Positions 1 to 8,735 of a stretch of DNA of 64,000 nt are shown piece after piece; within the stretch, counting starts at the first letter, position 1; the number at the start of each line of letters is the position of its first letter. The position numbers were made by a program, and so were the translations under genes. This DNA is from JACRIM01 sp964605185 (GTDB lineage: Bacteria > Planctomycetota > Phycisphaerae > UBA1845 > UTPLA1): NCBI GenBank assembly GCA_964605185.1, contig CAZSBF010000005.1:5981-69980 (forward strand). Reading direction: 5' to 3'. Under the pieces are notes generated by a model. The model did not search any database and had not been told where the DNA came from. It saw nothing but the letters and a program-made list of their open reading frames with translations.

Positions 1-312
1 TGCCCCGACGACGCGGCCAAGTTTGTCGCGGAAGACTTCGTGATACGAATACCACGGGGTGCGGCCGGCAAAGTGACCATCCACGCCGAGCCGTGCCCAG
101 TCGTCGAGTTCCTGTTGGACATATGCGACGGCCCCTTTGGGCATCAGGCCGAGCGAATTGCCACAGAGATAGATGTGCGGCTTTCCATTTGCATCCGTCG
201 GAATGTGGAATCGGTCGCGAAAGGTGCGCAGCGGGTCATCGGAGTCCATCGTGAGTGCAAAGGGCTCGTTCGGGGAATAGGCGATCGAAGGTGAGGGGGG
301 CGAAATGTTCAT
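1..312 (-). CDS. kynU: Kynureninase, N-terminal part (runs off the left edge)
   Basis: PLP-dependent hydrolysis of L-kynurenine to anthranilate and alanine in tryptophan catabolism. Only the first 104 codons are in the window. Reading leftward from ATG at 312 gives a protein with DPLRTFRDRF at residues 25-34 followed by the family landmark YLCGNSLGL and then DDWARLGVDGHF and RTPWYSYHE, the usual order at the start of kynureninase. The PLP lysine and most of the catalytic domain lie outside the window, so integrity cannot be judged. An internal ATG at 249 (MDSDDPL) is a possible alternative start. It is transcribed divergently from the outer-membrane gene at 741. Confidence 0.85.
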   Translation of the reverse strand, partial: MNISPPSPSIAYSPNEPFALTMDSDDPLRTFRDRFHIPTDANGKPHIYLCGNSLGLMPKGAVAYVQQELDDWARLGVDGHFAGRTPWYSYHEVFRDKLGRVVGA

Positions 313-740
313 AGATGCTTGTCCGACGCCAAATCAGTTGCGATGGCGGAAGGGCATAGTCTATTTCCAACCCGCCGGCCGTCAAAACCGGGTGACAATT
401 GCCGGGGCGATTCGAATGCGGCCGTGTTTGTCCGATAAAGCATTGCACGAGGTACGGCAGAGCGGCAATTTGCTGCGATAACGGTCACGTGTTGCACTCT
501 TATCGGGATTAATCGAGAAAAACAATACGTCGGAATAGGAAATTAGCTTGCATAATCCGCGCCGGCGCGGTTTGATTTCCCGCCAGACAAGTGCCATCTC
601 TTCGCCGATGCATGGCACTGGAGTTTTCGTAACGGCCCGCGATTCCGCGGTGCTTCTGTACCCCAAACGAATAACACGACATGACCTATTGAGGATCGGT
701 TCGCGCGACGCGCGGTCCACGTTTCCCACGAGGTGTAATC
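313..740. other. Intergenic region between divergent genes, no gene seen
   Basis: About 430 bases separate the divergent kynU and outer-membrane genes. I see no credible coding frame. There is one perfect 8-bp inverted repeat, AGTGCCAT at 590-597 and ATGGCACT at 612-619 with a 14-base spacer, which could be a regulator site. No clear -35/-10 pair was found. Confidence 0.4.
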
Positions 741-1703
741 TTGAAAACTGCACTTACCATCCTTTCATTCTCAGTTGCCGCTGTCCTATTGGCGACGAAC
801 ACTCGCGCTGACACGCCGCGGGATTCAGCGAATAAACCGGTGATTACCAACGCCGAGTTCGATCGTCCGATGTCGCTCGATGAAACCAAGACCGAGTCGG
901 CCAGCGAGACCAAATCGGCGAGCAGCGGAATCTGGATTTTCCCCGATCAGGCGCCTCTCGATGGAAAAATCGCGACTGATCGTCCGGCGTTCTCTGACAC
1001 GGCATCACTCGTCCCCCGAGGCCGGTTCCAGATCGAAAGCGGCTACACGTTCACCTATGACCGTGAAGATGATCGCCGCGTGATCGACCATACCATGCCC
1101 GCCGTCGCCCTTCGCACCGGCATCACCGACTGGCTCGAATTTCGCACCCAGTGGTTCGGCTATTCTTATTCCGAAGTGCTTGACGAAGTCCGCACGCGGG
1201 CCGGTCGCCGCGTGAACCACACCGACCATGACGAAGGTTGTTCCGATCTGAACCTCGGTTTCAAGGTGCCGCTTATCAAGCAGAAAGAGTGGCGGCCCAA
1301 CGTCTCGTTGATTGCGTCGTTGTATGTCCCGACCGGCTCGGACAGCAAGAGCGCGAACAACGTCGTCCCCGAACTCAAGTTGCCCTGGAATTATGCGTTG
1401 ACCGACAAGTTCACGATCTACGGCTCGATCCTCGGCCGCGTTGCCGACGGGGACAACGGGCAATTCTTCCAGACCGCCGCGACCGCCGCAGCAGCCTACC
1501 AGGTGTGCAGCAAGGCCAAGCTCTACGCCGAATACTTCGGCATCTTCCCGGGCAATCGCTCGGAGGATTGCATGCATATGGTCAGCGTCGGCCCGATTTT
1601 CAGTATCACGGACAACATCTCAATGGACCTGCGAGCGACCGTCGGCCTAAACGAACAGGCCCCGGACTTCCAGGCCAGCGTTGGTTTTGGTATTCGTTTC
1701 TAA
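741..1703 (+). CDS. Outer-membrane beta-barrel protein, Phenol_MetA_deg/transporter type
   Basis: Exported protein of 320 residues. It has an N-terminal signal peptide with a hydrophobic run (LTILSFSVAAVLLAT) and a likely cleavage near residue 23 (TRADT). From about residue 77 it resembles the Phenol_MetA_deg / outer-membrane transporter family: KIATDRPAFSDTASLVPRG, RFQIESGYTF and repeated amphipathic strands, ending in a terminal phenylalanine (GFGIRF) as expected for a barrel inserted by BAM. The start is a TTG at 741, chosen because GAGGTG lies just upstream at 730-735 and the signal peptide begins there. Substrate is not evident; members are often annotated as channels for aromatic compounds without proof. 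Confidence 0.7.
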   Translation: MKTALTILSFSVAAVLLATNTRADTPRDSANKPVITNAEFDRPMSLDETKTESASETKSASSGIWIFPDQAPLDGKIATDRPAFSDTASLVPRGRFQIESGYTFTYDREDDRRVIDHTMPAVALRTGITDWLEFRTQWFGYSYSEVLDEVRTRAGRRVNHTDHDEGCSDLNLGFKVPLIKQKEWRPNVSLIASLYVPTGSDSKSANNVVPELKLPWNYALTDKFTIYGSILGRVADGDNGQFFQTAATAAAAYQVCSKAKLYAEYFGIFPGNRSEDCMHMVSVGPIFSITDNISMDLRATVGLNEQAPDFQASVGFGIRF

Positions 1704-1731
1704 GAACCCTCTGCATCAAGGAGAGATATTC

Positions 1732-1854
1732 ATGCTGATTGGCGACATTCTTTATTCCGTGTTTACGGCGCTTATTAACACCCTCGTGACGACGCCGTTC
1801 TTCTCGTTCCTCAACAATCTGTTCGGCATTCCGTTCCGACTCGCCGGCGTCTAA
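1732..1854 (+). CDS. Hydrophobic microprotein, 40 residues
   Basis: A short gene just downstream of the outer-membrane protein. ATG at 1732 is preceded by AAGGAGAG with good spacing. The product has 40 residues, starts MLIGDILYSVFTALINTL, is almost entirely hydrophobic, has one acidic and one basic residue, and ends in a Phe-rich segment (FFSFLNNLFGIPF). It would fit a single membrane-associated helix. I do not recognise the family. A second gene of the same size and style lies at 10124. Function unknown; the strong Shine-Dalgarno and clean frame are the reasons for calling it. Confidence 0.55.
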   Translation: MLIGDILYSVFTALINTLVTTPFFSFLNNLFGIPFRLAGV

Positions 1855-2019
1855 GCGCCCCGGTCGTCGAGCGTTATCCGTCTGGAACTTGAACAAGCCG
1901 TGACGCGGTCGTAATCGGCCGTGCCCCGGCTTTTCTTGCGCGCTGGTTTCAACCGGCAGGCACGTCGCGTACATTGTCACGCCACCAGCCCGCCTTCGCG
2001 GCTGCCGAGGTCATCCTAG

Positions 2020-3324
2020 ATGCGAGCAAAGCTGCACCATGTCATTCTCGCCGCGATGATCGCGGGCGCGGCCGCGGGTCTTATTGCCAATGAGATGGCC
2101 CCTCGTACGGCAACGGGCGCGGCGAACGTGACGCTCGCGTGGATCGTGACGTACATTGCCGAGCCCCTCGGACAGATCTTCCTTCGGCTGATCTACATGA
2201 TCGCGCTGCCGCTGGTGTTTTGCGCCTTGGCGCTGGGCGTCGCAGGGATGGGCGATGTTCGCAAGCTCGGCCGCATCGGGCTGCGAACGCTCTTGCTCAC
2301 GGTCATCCTCTCCGGCTTCTCCGTCTTTCTCGGCGTCATGCTTACCAAGACGATTCGCCCGGGAGCCGCACTCCCGCCGGACAAGCGCGCCGCGCTCATG
2401 GATCGTTTCACCGCACAAGCCGGCACCACACTGGCCAATGCCGGCAAGGCCAAGACCATTCGCGACGCACTACTCGACATCATTCCGAAGAACCCGCTGC
2501 AGGAAATGGTCGGCGCCATGGATGGCAGTTCCCCCGGCGGCGGAATGCTCGCCGTGATGTTCTTTGCCGTGATGGTCGGCATCGCCATCACCATCGTTCC
2601 GGACAAAACCCGGCCGCTTGTTGCCCTTTTGGAGAGCATGTACGAAGTCGTCATGACCATCATTAACATGGCCATGCGACTTGCACCGGTTGGCGTCGCG
2701 GCGCTGGTTTTCTCGCTCACGTCGCTTATGGGGTTCGACATCGTTCGAACGCTCGGCTGGTTCGTCGTGTGTGCCTTGGGCGGGTTTATTATTCAAATGG
2801 CGCTTGTGTATTCCGGCGTCGTCGCCTTGTTTGGCGGCATGACGCCACGGCGTTTCTATTCTGGAATCAGCGAGGCGATGGTCACCGGCTTTGCGACGTC
2901 GTCCTCCAGTGCGACACTTCCCACGGCCCTTCGGGTCACACAGGAGAACCTCGGAGTGCGGCGCGACATCGCCGGATTCGTGTTGACCGTCGGCTCCACG
3001 GCCAATCAAAATGGAACGGCGTTGTATGAAGGCGTCGTCGTGCTCTTTCTTGCCCAGGTGTTTGGCGTAGAACTGACGCTTGTCCAGCAAGTGATGGTGG
3101 TTCTCATGGCCGTTCTTGCAGGGATCGGCACGGCCGGCATCCCCGGCGGTTCGCTCCCGATGATCGTTTTGGTGTTGCAATCGGTCGGCGTGCCGGGCGA
3201 AGGCATCTGCATCATCCTCGGCGTTGATCGTTTGCTGGACATGTGCCGCACCGTTGTCAATGTCACCGGAGACATTGCCATCGCCGTTTGCGTCAACCGC
3301 AGCGAACTGCGCTCCATGCGATGA
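2020..3324 (+). CDS. Dicarboxylate/amino acid:cation symporter (DAACS, GltP/DctA type)
   Basis: Inner-membrane symporter of 434 residues that couples uptake of glutamate, aspartate or C4-dicarboxylates to Na+ or H+. It contains the hallmark transport-core motifs in order: the serine-rich hairpin SSSSATLP near residue 294, the NQNGTAL segment in TM7 near 329, the second hairpin AGIPGGSLPM near 367, and the TM8 signature GVDRLLDMCRTVVNV near 405. Length is normal for the family. The extra loop around residues 110-170 (TIRPGA to GSSPGGG) is long and hydrophilic. Substrate specificity cannot be assigned from the sequence. It stands alone; the nearest gene upstream is the microprotein at 1732. Confidence 0.92.
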   Translation: MRAKLHHVILAAMIAGAAAGLIANEMAPRTATGAANVTLAWIVTYIAEPLGQIFLRLIYMIALPLVFCALALGVAGMGDVRKLGRIGLRTLLLTVILSGFSVFLGVMLTKTIRPGAALPPDKRAALMDRFTAQAGTTLANAGKAKTIRDALLDIIPKNPLQEMVGAMDGSSPGGGMLAVMFFAVMVGIAITIVPDKTRPLVALLESMYEVVMTIINMAMRLAPVGVAALVFSLTSLMGFDIVRTLGWFVVCALGGFIIQMALVYSGVVALFGGMTPRRFYSGISEAMVTGFATSSSSATLPTALRVTQENLGVRRDIAGFVLTVGSTANQNGTALYEGVVVLFLAQVFGVELTLVQQVMVVLMAVLAGIGTAGIPGGSLPMIVLVLQSVGVPGEGICIILGVDRLLDMCRTVVNVTGDIAIAVCVNRSELRSMR

Positions 3325-3395
3325 TGGTCGGGCCGCATCGCGTTTTATTTTTCCTGTGAATTCATTACAATGCAGTGCGGAAGGGAATCCACACC

Positions 3396-5165
3396 ATGCT
3401 CACACTCGTCCACGTCACCCACGAAGCGGTCCACAAAATGGGCGGCATCGGCTCGGTTCTCGAAGGGCTCATCACCGCCCATGACTACACCGAGCAGATC
3501 GACCGCACCATTCTTCTCTGCCCGCTATTCACACGTGAAGGCCCGGTCGACGCTCGATTGGGCCCCGAGGGCGAAGTGCTTTATTCGTCCGTGGACGGCC
3601 GCGTCAATCACCCGCTGGCCGAGTCGTTCCGACAAATTCAGAGTCGCTTCCACGTGGACATCGTGTATGGTCGCCGCATCCTTCGCGAGCCATACACCGG
3701 CACGATTCAGCGACCTGAAGTCATCCTGATCGACGTCACGCGGGCGGCCCTGGAGCCGATCAACGAGCTGAAGTTCAAACTCTTCGATGCATTCGGGCTC
3801 GCCTCGACGCGCTATGAAACAAGCTGGGATTACGAGCAATACGTCCGCCTTGCCGAGCCGGGGTTGGCGTGCCTGCGTGCGCTGGGCGCTGCGCAGCGCG
3901 GCACATTCATCGTTGCCCACGAATTCATGGGCCTCCCCACGGCGCTCGCGGCCAAGCTGCATCCGGAACTCAACCTTCGAACCATTTTTCACGCCCATGA
4001 AGTCGCGCCGATCCGGCGAATCGTGGAAGACCACCCCGGCCACGACACAATGTTTTACAACGTCCTGCGCAAGGCGGCGAAGCAGGGCCTTCCCATCGAC
4101 AAAATATTTGGCGATCAATTCGGCTACTTCCGGCATGCACTGGTGGTTGCCGCCCGCCACCTGGATATGACCTTCGCTGTCGGCGACGAGGTCGTTCGCG
4201 AAATGCGCTTCCTCGGGCCCGATATGGCCCGCGCGGACATTCGCCTTACGTACAACGGAATCCCGGCGTACGAAACGACCTATGCCGAAGCGGCGACGAG
4301 CAAGGCCCGCATTCAAGATTATCTGCAAACACTCCTCGGCGACCGGCCGGATTACATTTTCACCCATGTCACTCGCCTGGTTCCAAGCAAGGGTCTTTGG
4401 CGCGACATCGGCGTCATGAAGTACCTCGACGAAGAACTTCGCAAGATAGGCAAATCCGCGGTCTTGATTGTCCTGTCGACGGAAATCGGCGGCCCGCGTG
4501 CCCGTGCCGACATCCTGAACATGGAACGCGAGTGGGATTGGCCCGTCGGCCACCGTGAGGGAATGCCCGATCTCACGCACGGCGAAGCAGTCTTCTACGC
4601 AGGCATTCAAGCGCACAACGCCCGCGCCCGCAATGCGAAGATCCTCTTCATCAATCAATTCGGTTTCGATCGCGAAACGTGCGGCGACCGGATGCCCGCC
4701 AATATGCAATTCTGGGATATCCGCCAGGGCAGCGACGTCGAGTTCGGCCAGTCGGTTTACGAGCCGTTCGGTATCGCCCAGCTGGAGGCGCTTTCTTTCG
4801 GAGCCTTGTGCGTCATGAGTTCCGTCTGTGGGTGCGCTGGCTTCGTGGAAAAGGTCGCCGGCCCGGATGGCACGCCCAACGTGATCATTGCGGACTACAC
4901 AAATTACAAAGCATCACCCGATACCATCGACGGTTACAAAGCGATTACCCGGGCTGAGCGAGAAGCCTTTGACGATTCGGTTGCCCGATCGGTCGCCGCC
5001 GAGGTCATGAAGCGATTGCCCCGTACACCCCAGGAAAAAGCGGCCATGATTCGACGCGGATTCGATCTGGCACAGAAGATGAGCTGGGATGTGATTGCCA
5101 GCGACTACGTCCTACCGGCGGTGCGCGAGCTGACGGCCGCGCACAAGATTTTCGGCGCAGCCTGA
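3396..5165 (+). CDS. Glycogen/starch-synthase-like glycosyltransferase
   Basis: GT-B glycosyltransferase of 589 residues. The N terminus (MLTLVHVTHEAVHKMGGIGS, then VLEGL) matches the sugar-nucleotide-binding start of glycogen/starch synthases, where a Gly-Gly after a Lys contacts the nucleotide sugar. The C-terminal Rossmann domain carries the E-x7-E element of retaining GT-B enzymes in YEPFGIAQLEALSFG, with upstream THVTRLVPSKG. Start taken at ATG 3396, with GCGGAAGGGA about nine bases ahead; an upstream in-frame start at 3375 would remove that spacing. The central part is longer than in GlgA, so it may be a divergent GT5/GT3 synthase or a different alpha-glucan enzyme. No glgB, glgC or glgP is adjacent. 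Confidence 0.72.
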   Translation: MLTLVHVTHEAVHKMGGIGSVLEGLITAHDYTEQIDRTILLCPLFTREGPVDARLGPEGEVLYSSVDGRVNHPLAESFRQIQSRFHVDIVYGRRILREPYTGTIQRPEVILIDVTRAALEPINELKFKLFDAFGLASTRYETSWDYEQYVRLAEPGLACLRALGAAQRGTFIVAHEFMGLPTALAAKLHPELNLRTIFHAHEVAPIRRIVEDHPGHDTMFYNVLRKAAKQGLPIDKIFGDQFGYFRHALVVAARHLDMTFAVGDEVVREMRFLGPDMARADIRLTYNGIPAYETTYAEAATSKARIQDYLQTLLGDRPDYIFTHVTRLVPSKGLWRDIGVMKYLDEELRKIGKSAVLIVLSTEIGGPRARADILNMEREWDWPVGHREGMPDLTHGEAVFYAGIQAHNARARNAKILFINQFGFDRETCGDRMPANMQFWDIRQGSDVEFGQSVYEPFGIAQLEALSFGALCVMSSVCGCAGFVEKVAGPDGTPNVIIADYTNYKASPDTIDGYKAITRAEREAFDDSVARSVAAEVMKRLPRTPQEKAAMIRRGFDLAQKMSWDVIASDYVLPAVRELTAAHKIFGAA

Positions 5166-5180
5166 TCCGGCAAGGCGTTC

Positions 5181-5501
5181 TCAGTCCGCCGGTTCCATGG
5201 TGACGGTCAGCGACCGTGACTGGAATTGATCGACGTACAGTTCGGCTCGCTCCCGGTGGGTGATGAGCAGAAGGGCACAACCGGTCGAGTCCGCCTCCTG
5301 CGTTCGGGCAAAGGCATCCTGCAGATTCATTCCGCACAGCATCATGACGGTTTCGACCACATATTCGACCTCGTTTTGGTCGTCGTTGTGCAGTATGACT
5401 TTGAATTGGGGAAGAAGCCGGGGCTTGGCGACCTCCGGCAGCGTTGCAGTCGTAGTACTTTGGGCCGGTTCGGCGGCGGCGGACTTGCTGGACTTACCCA
5501 T
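5181..5501 (-). CDS. clpS: ATP-dependent Clp protease adaptor ClpS
   Basis: N-degron adaptor that delivers substrates with destabilising N termini to ClpA/ClpC-ClpP. The 106-residue protein has a disordered, Ser/Ala/Thr-rich N-terminal 25 residues followed by the conserved core: FKVILHNDDQNEVEYVVE (residues 33-50), the substrate-pocket region MMLCGM, and the closing LLITHRERAELYVDQF. The NDD motif that lines the N-degron pocket is present. ATG at 5501 has GGAGTGAGGTG upstream. The gene points away from the DUF58 gene at 5641 and converges on the glycosyltransferase; no Clp ATPase is nearby. Confidence 0.93.
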   Translation of the reverse strand: MGKSSKSAAAEPAQSTTTATLPEVAKPRLLPQFKVILHNDDQNEVEYVVETVMMLCGMNLQDAFARTQEADSTGCALLLITHRERAELYVDQFQSRSLTVTMEPAD

Positions 5502-5640
5502 GGTGGAAACACCTCACTCCTTGCATCGGAAATTCGTTAATAGAAGTATAGCCCCGCACCCGCCCGGGGCAAGCAAACCGCCCTTCGAGTGCCGCCGCGC
5601 CGGGTATAATCCCGCGGCGTAACCTCGCACGGAGGCCCTG

Positions 5641-6558
5641 ATGCCGGAGATGGACCAGCCACCAGCCCTCGCTGCCGATTCTGAGCGACTGCTCGAACCG
5701 GAATTTCTGCGTCGGCTGGAGCAGTTGGAGATTGTCTCCCGGCGTATTCACGCGGCCCGACAGAAAGGCGAACGCCGATCCAAGCGAAAGGGAGAATCCT
5801 CCGAGTTCGCCGATTATCGCAACTATGTCGTCGGGGATGACATCCGTCACATCGATTGGAACGTGTACGCCCGACTGGAGCGGCTGTTTCTCAAGCTCTT
5901 TCTCGAAGAAGAAGAGTTGCATGTGTCGGTTCTGTTCGACGTGTCAGCATCCATGGCCGATGGATCCCCGAGCAAAGCGATCTACGCGAAACGCGTGGCG
6001 GCGTCCTTGGCCTACATCGGCCTTTGCAATCACGACCGCGTGAACCTCTATGCCTATTCCGATCGGCTTGTCGGTCGAATGGCGGGCCTTCGCGGTCGAC
6101 GCACGACGGCCCAGGCAATGTCATTCATCGATGACATCCCCATCGACGGCGGCAGTCGCTTCTCCGACGCGGCCAAGCAGTTCGCCCTCCGCCACACGCA
6201 AAAGGGCGTTGTCATGGTCGTCTCAGACTTCTTGGACAAGGGAGGGTACGCCGACGGCCTTCGCTATTTGCTGGGCCGCAACATGGATATCTATGTCCTG
6301 CAAGTGCTATCGCCTCAGGAGGTCGCACCGGAGTTGACGGGTGACCTGAAGCTCGTCGATTGCGAAGACGAGGATGTGGCCGAGGTGACGATCAGCCGGG
6401 CGTTGATGGAAAAATATAAGTCGAACCTGCAGAGTTACTGCGACGGCCTGCGAGCCTACTGCCATCAACGAGGCATTTCTTATTTATACACACTTACGGA
6501 TCAGCCCTTTGAGAATCTGATCCTCACCTACCTGCGGCAACGAGGGTTGGTGCGATGA
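5641..6558 (+). CDS. DUF58 domain protein
   Basis: Protein of 305 residues typical of the DUF58 family, which accompanies MoxR ATPases and BatA-type VWA proteins. It shows the DUF58 core GDDIRHIDWNVYARLERLF (residues 61-79) and then a von Willebrand A fold with a MIDAS-like DVSASM at 100-105. ATG at 5641 has GGAGG nine bases upstream. Its stop overlaps the start of the next gene by four bases (ATGA), so the two are translationally coupled. The MoxR ATPase that usually precedes DUF58 is absent here; the upstream neighbour is clpS on the other strand. Precise biochemical role is unknown for the family. Confidence 0.85.
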   Translation: MPEMDQPPALAADSERLLEPEFLRRLEQLEIVSRRIHAARQKGERRSKRKGESSEFADYRNYVVGDDIRHIDWNVYARLERLFLKLFLEEEELHVSVLFDVSASMADGSPSKAIYAKRVAASLAYIGLCNHDRVNLYAYSDRLVGRMAGLRGRRTTAQAMSFIDDIPIDGGSRFSDAAKQFALRHTQKGVVMVVSDFLDKGGYADGLRYLLGRNMDIYVLQVLSPQEVAPELTGDLKLVDCEDEDVAEVTISRALMEKYKSNLQSYCDGLRAYCHQRGISYLYTLTDQPFENLILTYLRQRGLVR

Positions 6559-8645
6559 AATTCCTTTCATTGCAGACGGCCCTTTGGGCAACGGCCATTG
6601 CGATCCCGTTGCTGCTCCTTTTGTATTTTCTCAAACTCCGGCGCATCGAAAGGACCATCTCCTCCACACTTCTCTGGAAGAAGGCTGTGCAGGACTTGCA
6701 GGTCAATTCGCCATTCCAGCGACTGCGAAAGAACCTTCTCCTGTTCCTGCAGTTGCTTGTGCTCGCCGCCGTGCTCTTCGGCCTTGCAAATCCCATTGCG
6801 AACATGAATCGCGTGCCCGGCCGCCGGGTCGTCCTGCTCGTCGATCACTCCGGCTCCATGAACGCGATTGAAGCGGACGGCAAGCCGCGCCTCGATCACG
6901 CCAAACGGGCCGCCGTTGGCTTCGTGGATGAAATGCCGGCGGATTCGAGGGCCATGGTTATTAGTTTTGCCGACCGTGCCTCGGTGGTGTGCAGTTTCAC
7001 CGATGACAAACGACGCCTTCGCGAGCTGATCCGCGCTATCCCGACGACTGACAGTCCGAGCCGCATTGGCGAAGCGATGCAACTCGCCGCGGCCCAGGGC
7101 TTGCAGGGCGAAAAGGACGCAGCGGGAGCCGACGCCGCTCAAACCCCACAGGCGTCGCCGATCGAAGTCCAATTGTTCAGCGATGGCCGTATTGCCGATA
7201 TCGGCGGCGGCGCGGAATCAGCGGCGACCGAAGCGCCGGCGGCCGATCCCGTGCCACGCGCCGACCCCCGCACAGCACAAGCTGAACTCGATCTCCGGGC
7301 CATCGATCGCGTGCAGTACTTTCGCATAGGCGAATCCGTCGACAACGTGGGCATCGTTGCATTTGACGTGCGCCGCGACTTTGAACGTCCGGGGTTCCTT
7401 TCCTTTTTCGTCGAGGTAGAGAATTTCGGGCCGGCGGCGGTGACATCCGACGTGACGCTTTCGCTTGATGGGAAGCTGCTGCCCGGCTCGGGGGCGGTGC
7501 AGGAGGTGACGCTCGGCCCCGCAATAAGTGCGAAGGGCGAAGCGATTACCAGTCGGCCGGCATCGAGCGACACGCCATCGAGCCGAACAATCCTCTTTGA
7601 GTTCGAGCACGATGCCGAAGGCGTGGTCACCATCCGGTGGGAGCGGCCGGATGCCCTGGCAATCGACAATTCCGTAAGTGCTCCGATCGAGCCGCCTCGG
7701 CCAATTCGCGTGCTAATCGTCTCAAACCGGCCGATTGTGGACTTCTGGGTTCGCCGTCCCATGGCAGATTTCGGCGTGCGCAGTGTGGAGTCAATTTCGA
7801 CAAAGCAATATGAAGCCGCGCCGGAGTCCAAGCTCAGTGTCGACGGGCGCAGCGCGTATGACGTCGTAATCCTCGATAACTACGACACGGATCGCCTGCC
7901 GCCGGGCAACTATGTCTTTTTCAATGGTCTGCCAAAGATCGAGGGGGTTTCACGCGGCGACGAGGTCGTCGGCAAACCTCTGGTATACGGCCGCGAGCTG
8001 CATCCGCTTCTTCGCGCGGTGAGTTACGAATCCATCTACGTCGGTCGTTGGCGCCGCCTGAAGTTGCCCGCGTATGCGATGCCGCTGATCGAAGGTGAGG
8101 ATTCCACGGTGGCGGCGCTGCTCGCCGACCCGGGCCATCGTTATGTCATCCTTGCGTTCGACCTGCTGGAGAGTGATTTCAGTTTTCGACCGTCGTTTCC
8201 CATGTTCCTTCAGAACATCGTTGGGTACCTCGCCGGTGGCGGCGTCTCCGAGACAGGGCGAATGGCAAGGCCCGGCGAGACGGTGACGATTCCCGTTCCC
8301 GGTGCCGCGGAGAAGTTAACCGTGCGCCGTCCCGACGGAACCGATCAGGCGCTGGACACGGGCGGCCGCATGACCATGCAATTTGCATCGACGCGCGACG
8401 TCGGCGTCTTTCGAGCCACGTTTGACGACGCGAAGAAGTCCGGCGAGGCCTTCACCGTGAATCTGCTCGATGCCACCGAGTCGCGTATTGAACCGAAGAA
8501 GGAAGTCGCGATGGCGGGGCAGCGGGCCGAATCGGTGGAAGATGCGCGTAAGGTGCCACAATCGCTCTGGCCTTATGCGGTGGCCGCCGCTCTAGCATTC
8601 GTCATATTGGAGTGGTGGGTGTACAACCGTCGCGTGATGGTCTGA
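6555..8645 (+). CDS. BatA-like membrane-anchored VWA domain protein
   Basis: A 696-residue membrane protein. Two N-terminal helices (about residues 8-25 and 60-80) precede a VWA domain whose metal site is DHSGSMN at 95-101, the canonical DxSxS. The central part is a beta-rich region resembling the BatA/CARDB-type periplasmic or cytoplasmic extension (VEVENFGPAAVTSDVTLSLD), followed by a glutamine-amidotransferase-like stretch (VLIVSNRPIVDFWV, DVVILDNYDTDRLP, and the LLESDFSFRPSFPMFLQN motif seen in such proteins). A final helix (about 670-690) anchors the C terminus. It begins inside the DUF58 stop codon, so the pair is an operon. Function unproven; family members are implicated in stress tolerance and chaperoning. 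Confidence 0.82.
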   Translation: MKFLSLQTALWATAIAIPLLLLLYFLKLRRIERTISSTLLWKKAVQDLQVNSPFQRLRKNLLLFLQLLVLAAVLFGLANPIANMNRVPGRRVVLLVDHSGSMNAIEADGKPRLDHAKRAAVGFVDEMPADSRAMVISFADRASVVCSFTDDKRRLRELIRAIPTTDSPSRIGEAMQLAAAQGLQGEKDAAGADAAQTPQASPIEVQLFSDGRIADIGGGAESAATEAPAADPVPRADPRTAQAELDLRAIDRVQYFRIGESVDNVGIVAFDVRRDFERPGFLSFFVEVENFGPAAVTSDVTLSLDGKLLPGSGAVQEVTLGPAISAKGEAITSRPASSDTPSSRTILFEFEHDAEGVVTIRWERPDALAIDNSVSAPIEPPRPIRVLIVSNRPIVDFWVRRPMADFGVRSVESISTKQYEAAPESKLSVDGRSAYDVVILDNYDTDRLPPGNYVFFNGLPKIEGVSRGDEVVGKPLVYGRELHPLLRAVSYESIYVGRWRRLKLPAYAMPLIEGEDSTVAALLADPGHRYVILAFDLLESDFSFRPSFPMFLQNIVGYLAGGGVSETGRMARPGETVTIPVPGAAEKLTVRRPDGTDQALDTGGRMTMQFASTRDVGVFRATFDDAKKSGEAFTVNLLDATESRIEPKKEVAMAGQRAESVEDARKVPQSLWPYAVAAALAFVILEWWVYNRRVMV

Positions 8646-8735
8646 CAGTCGGCGCGTGATGCCGGCAGGTCCGCAACGATTCATCTAGAGCAGCCGATGC
8701 AATGCTCGCCGAGGCGAGGTGGGAGTCATATCACT

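Noticed and set aside
3375..3395. Upstream start for the glycosyltransferase
   Set aside because: The seven extra codons would swallow the GCGGAAGGGA ribosome site, and family members begin near MLTLVHVT.
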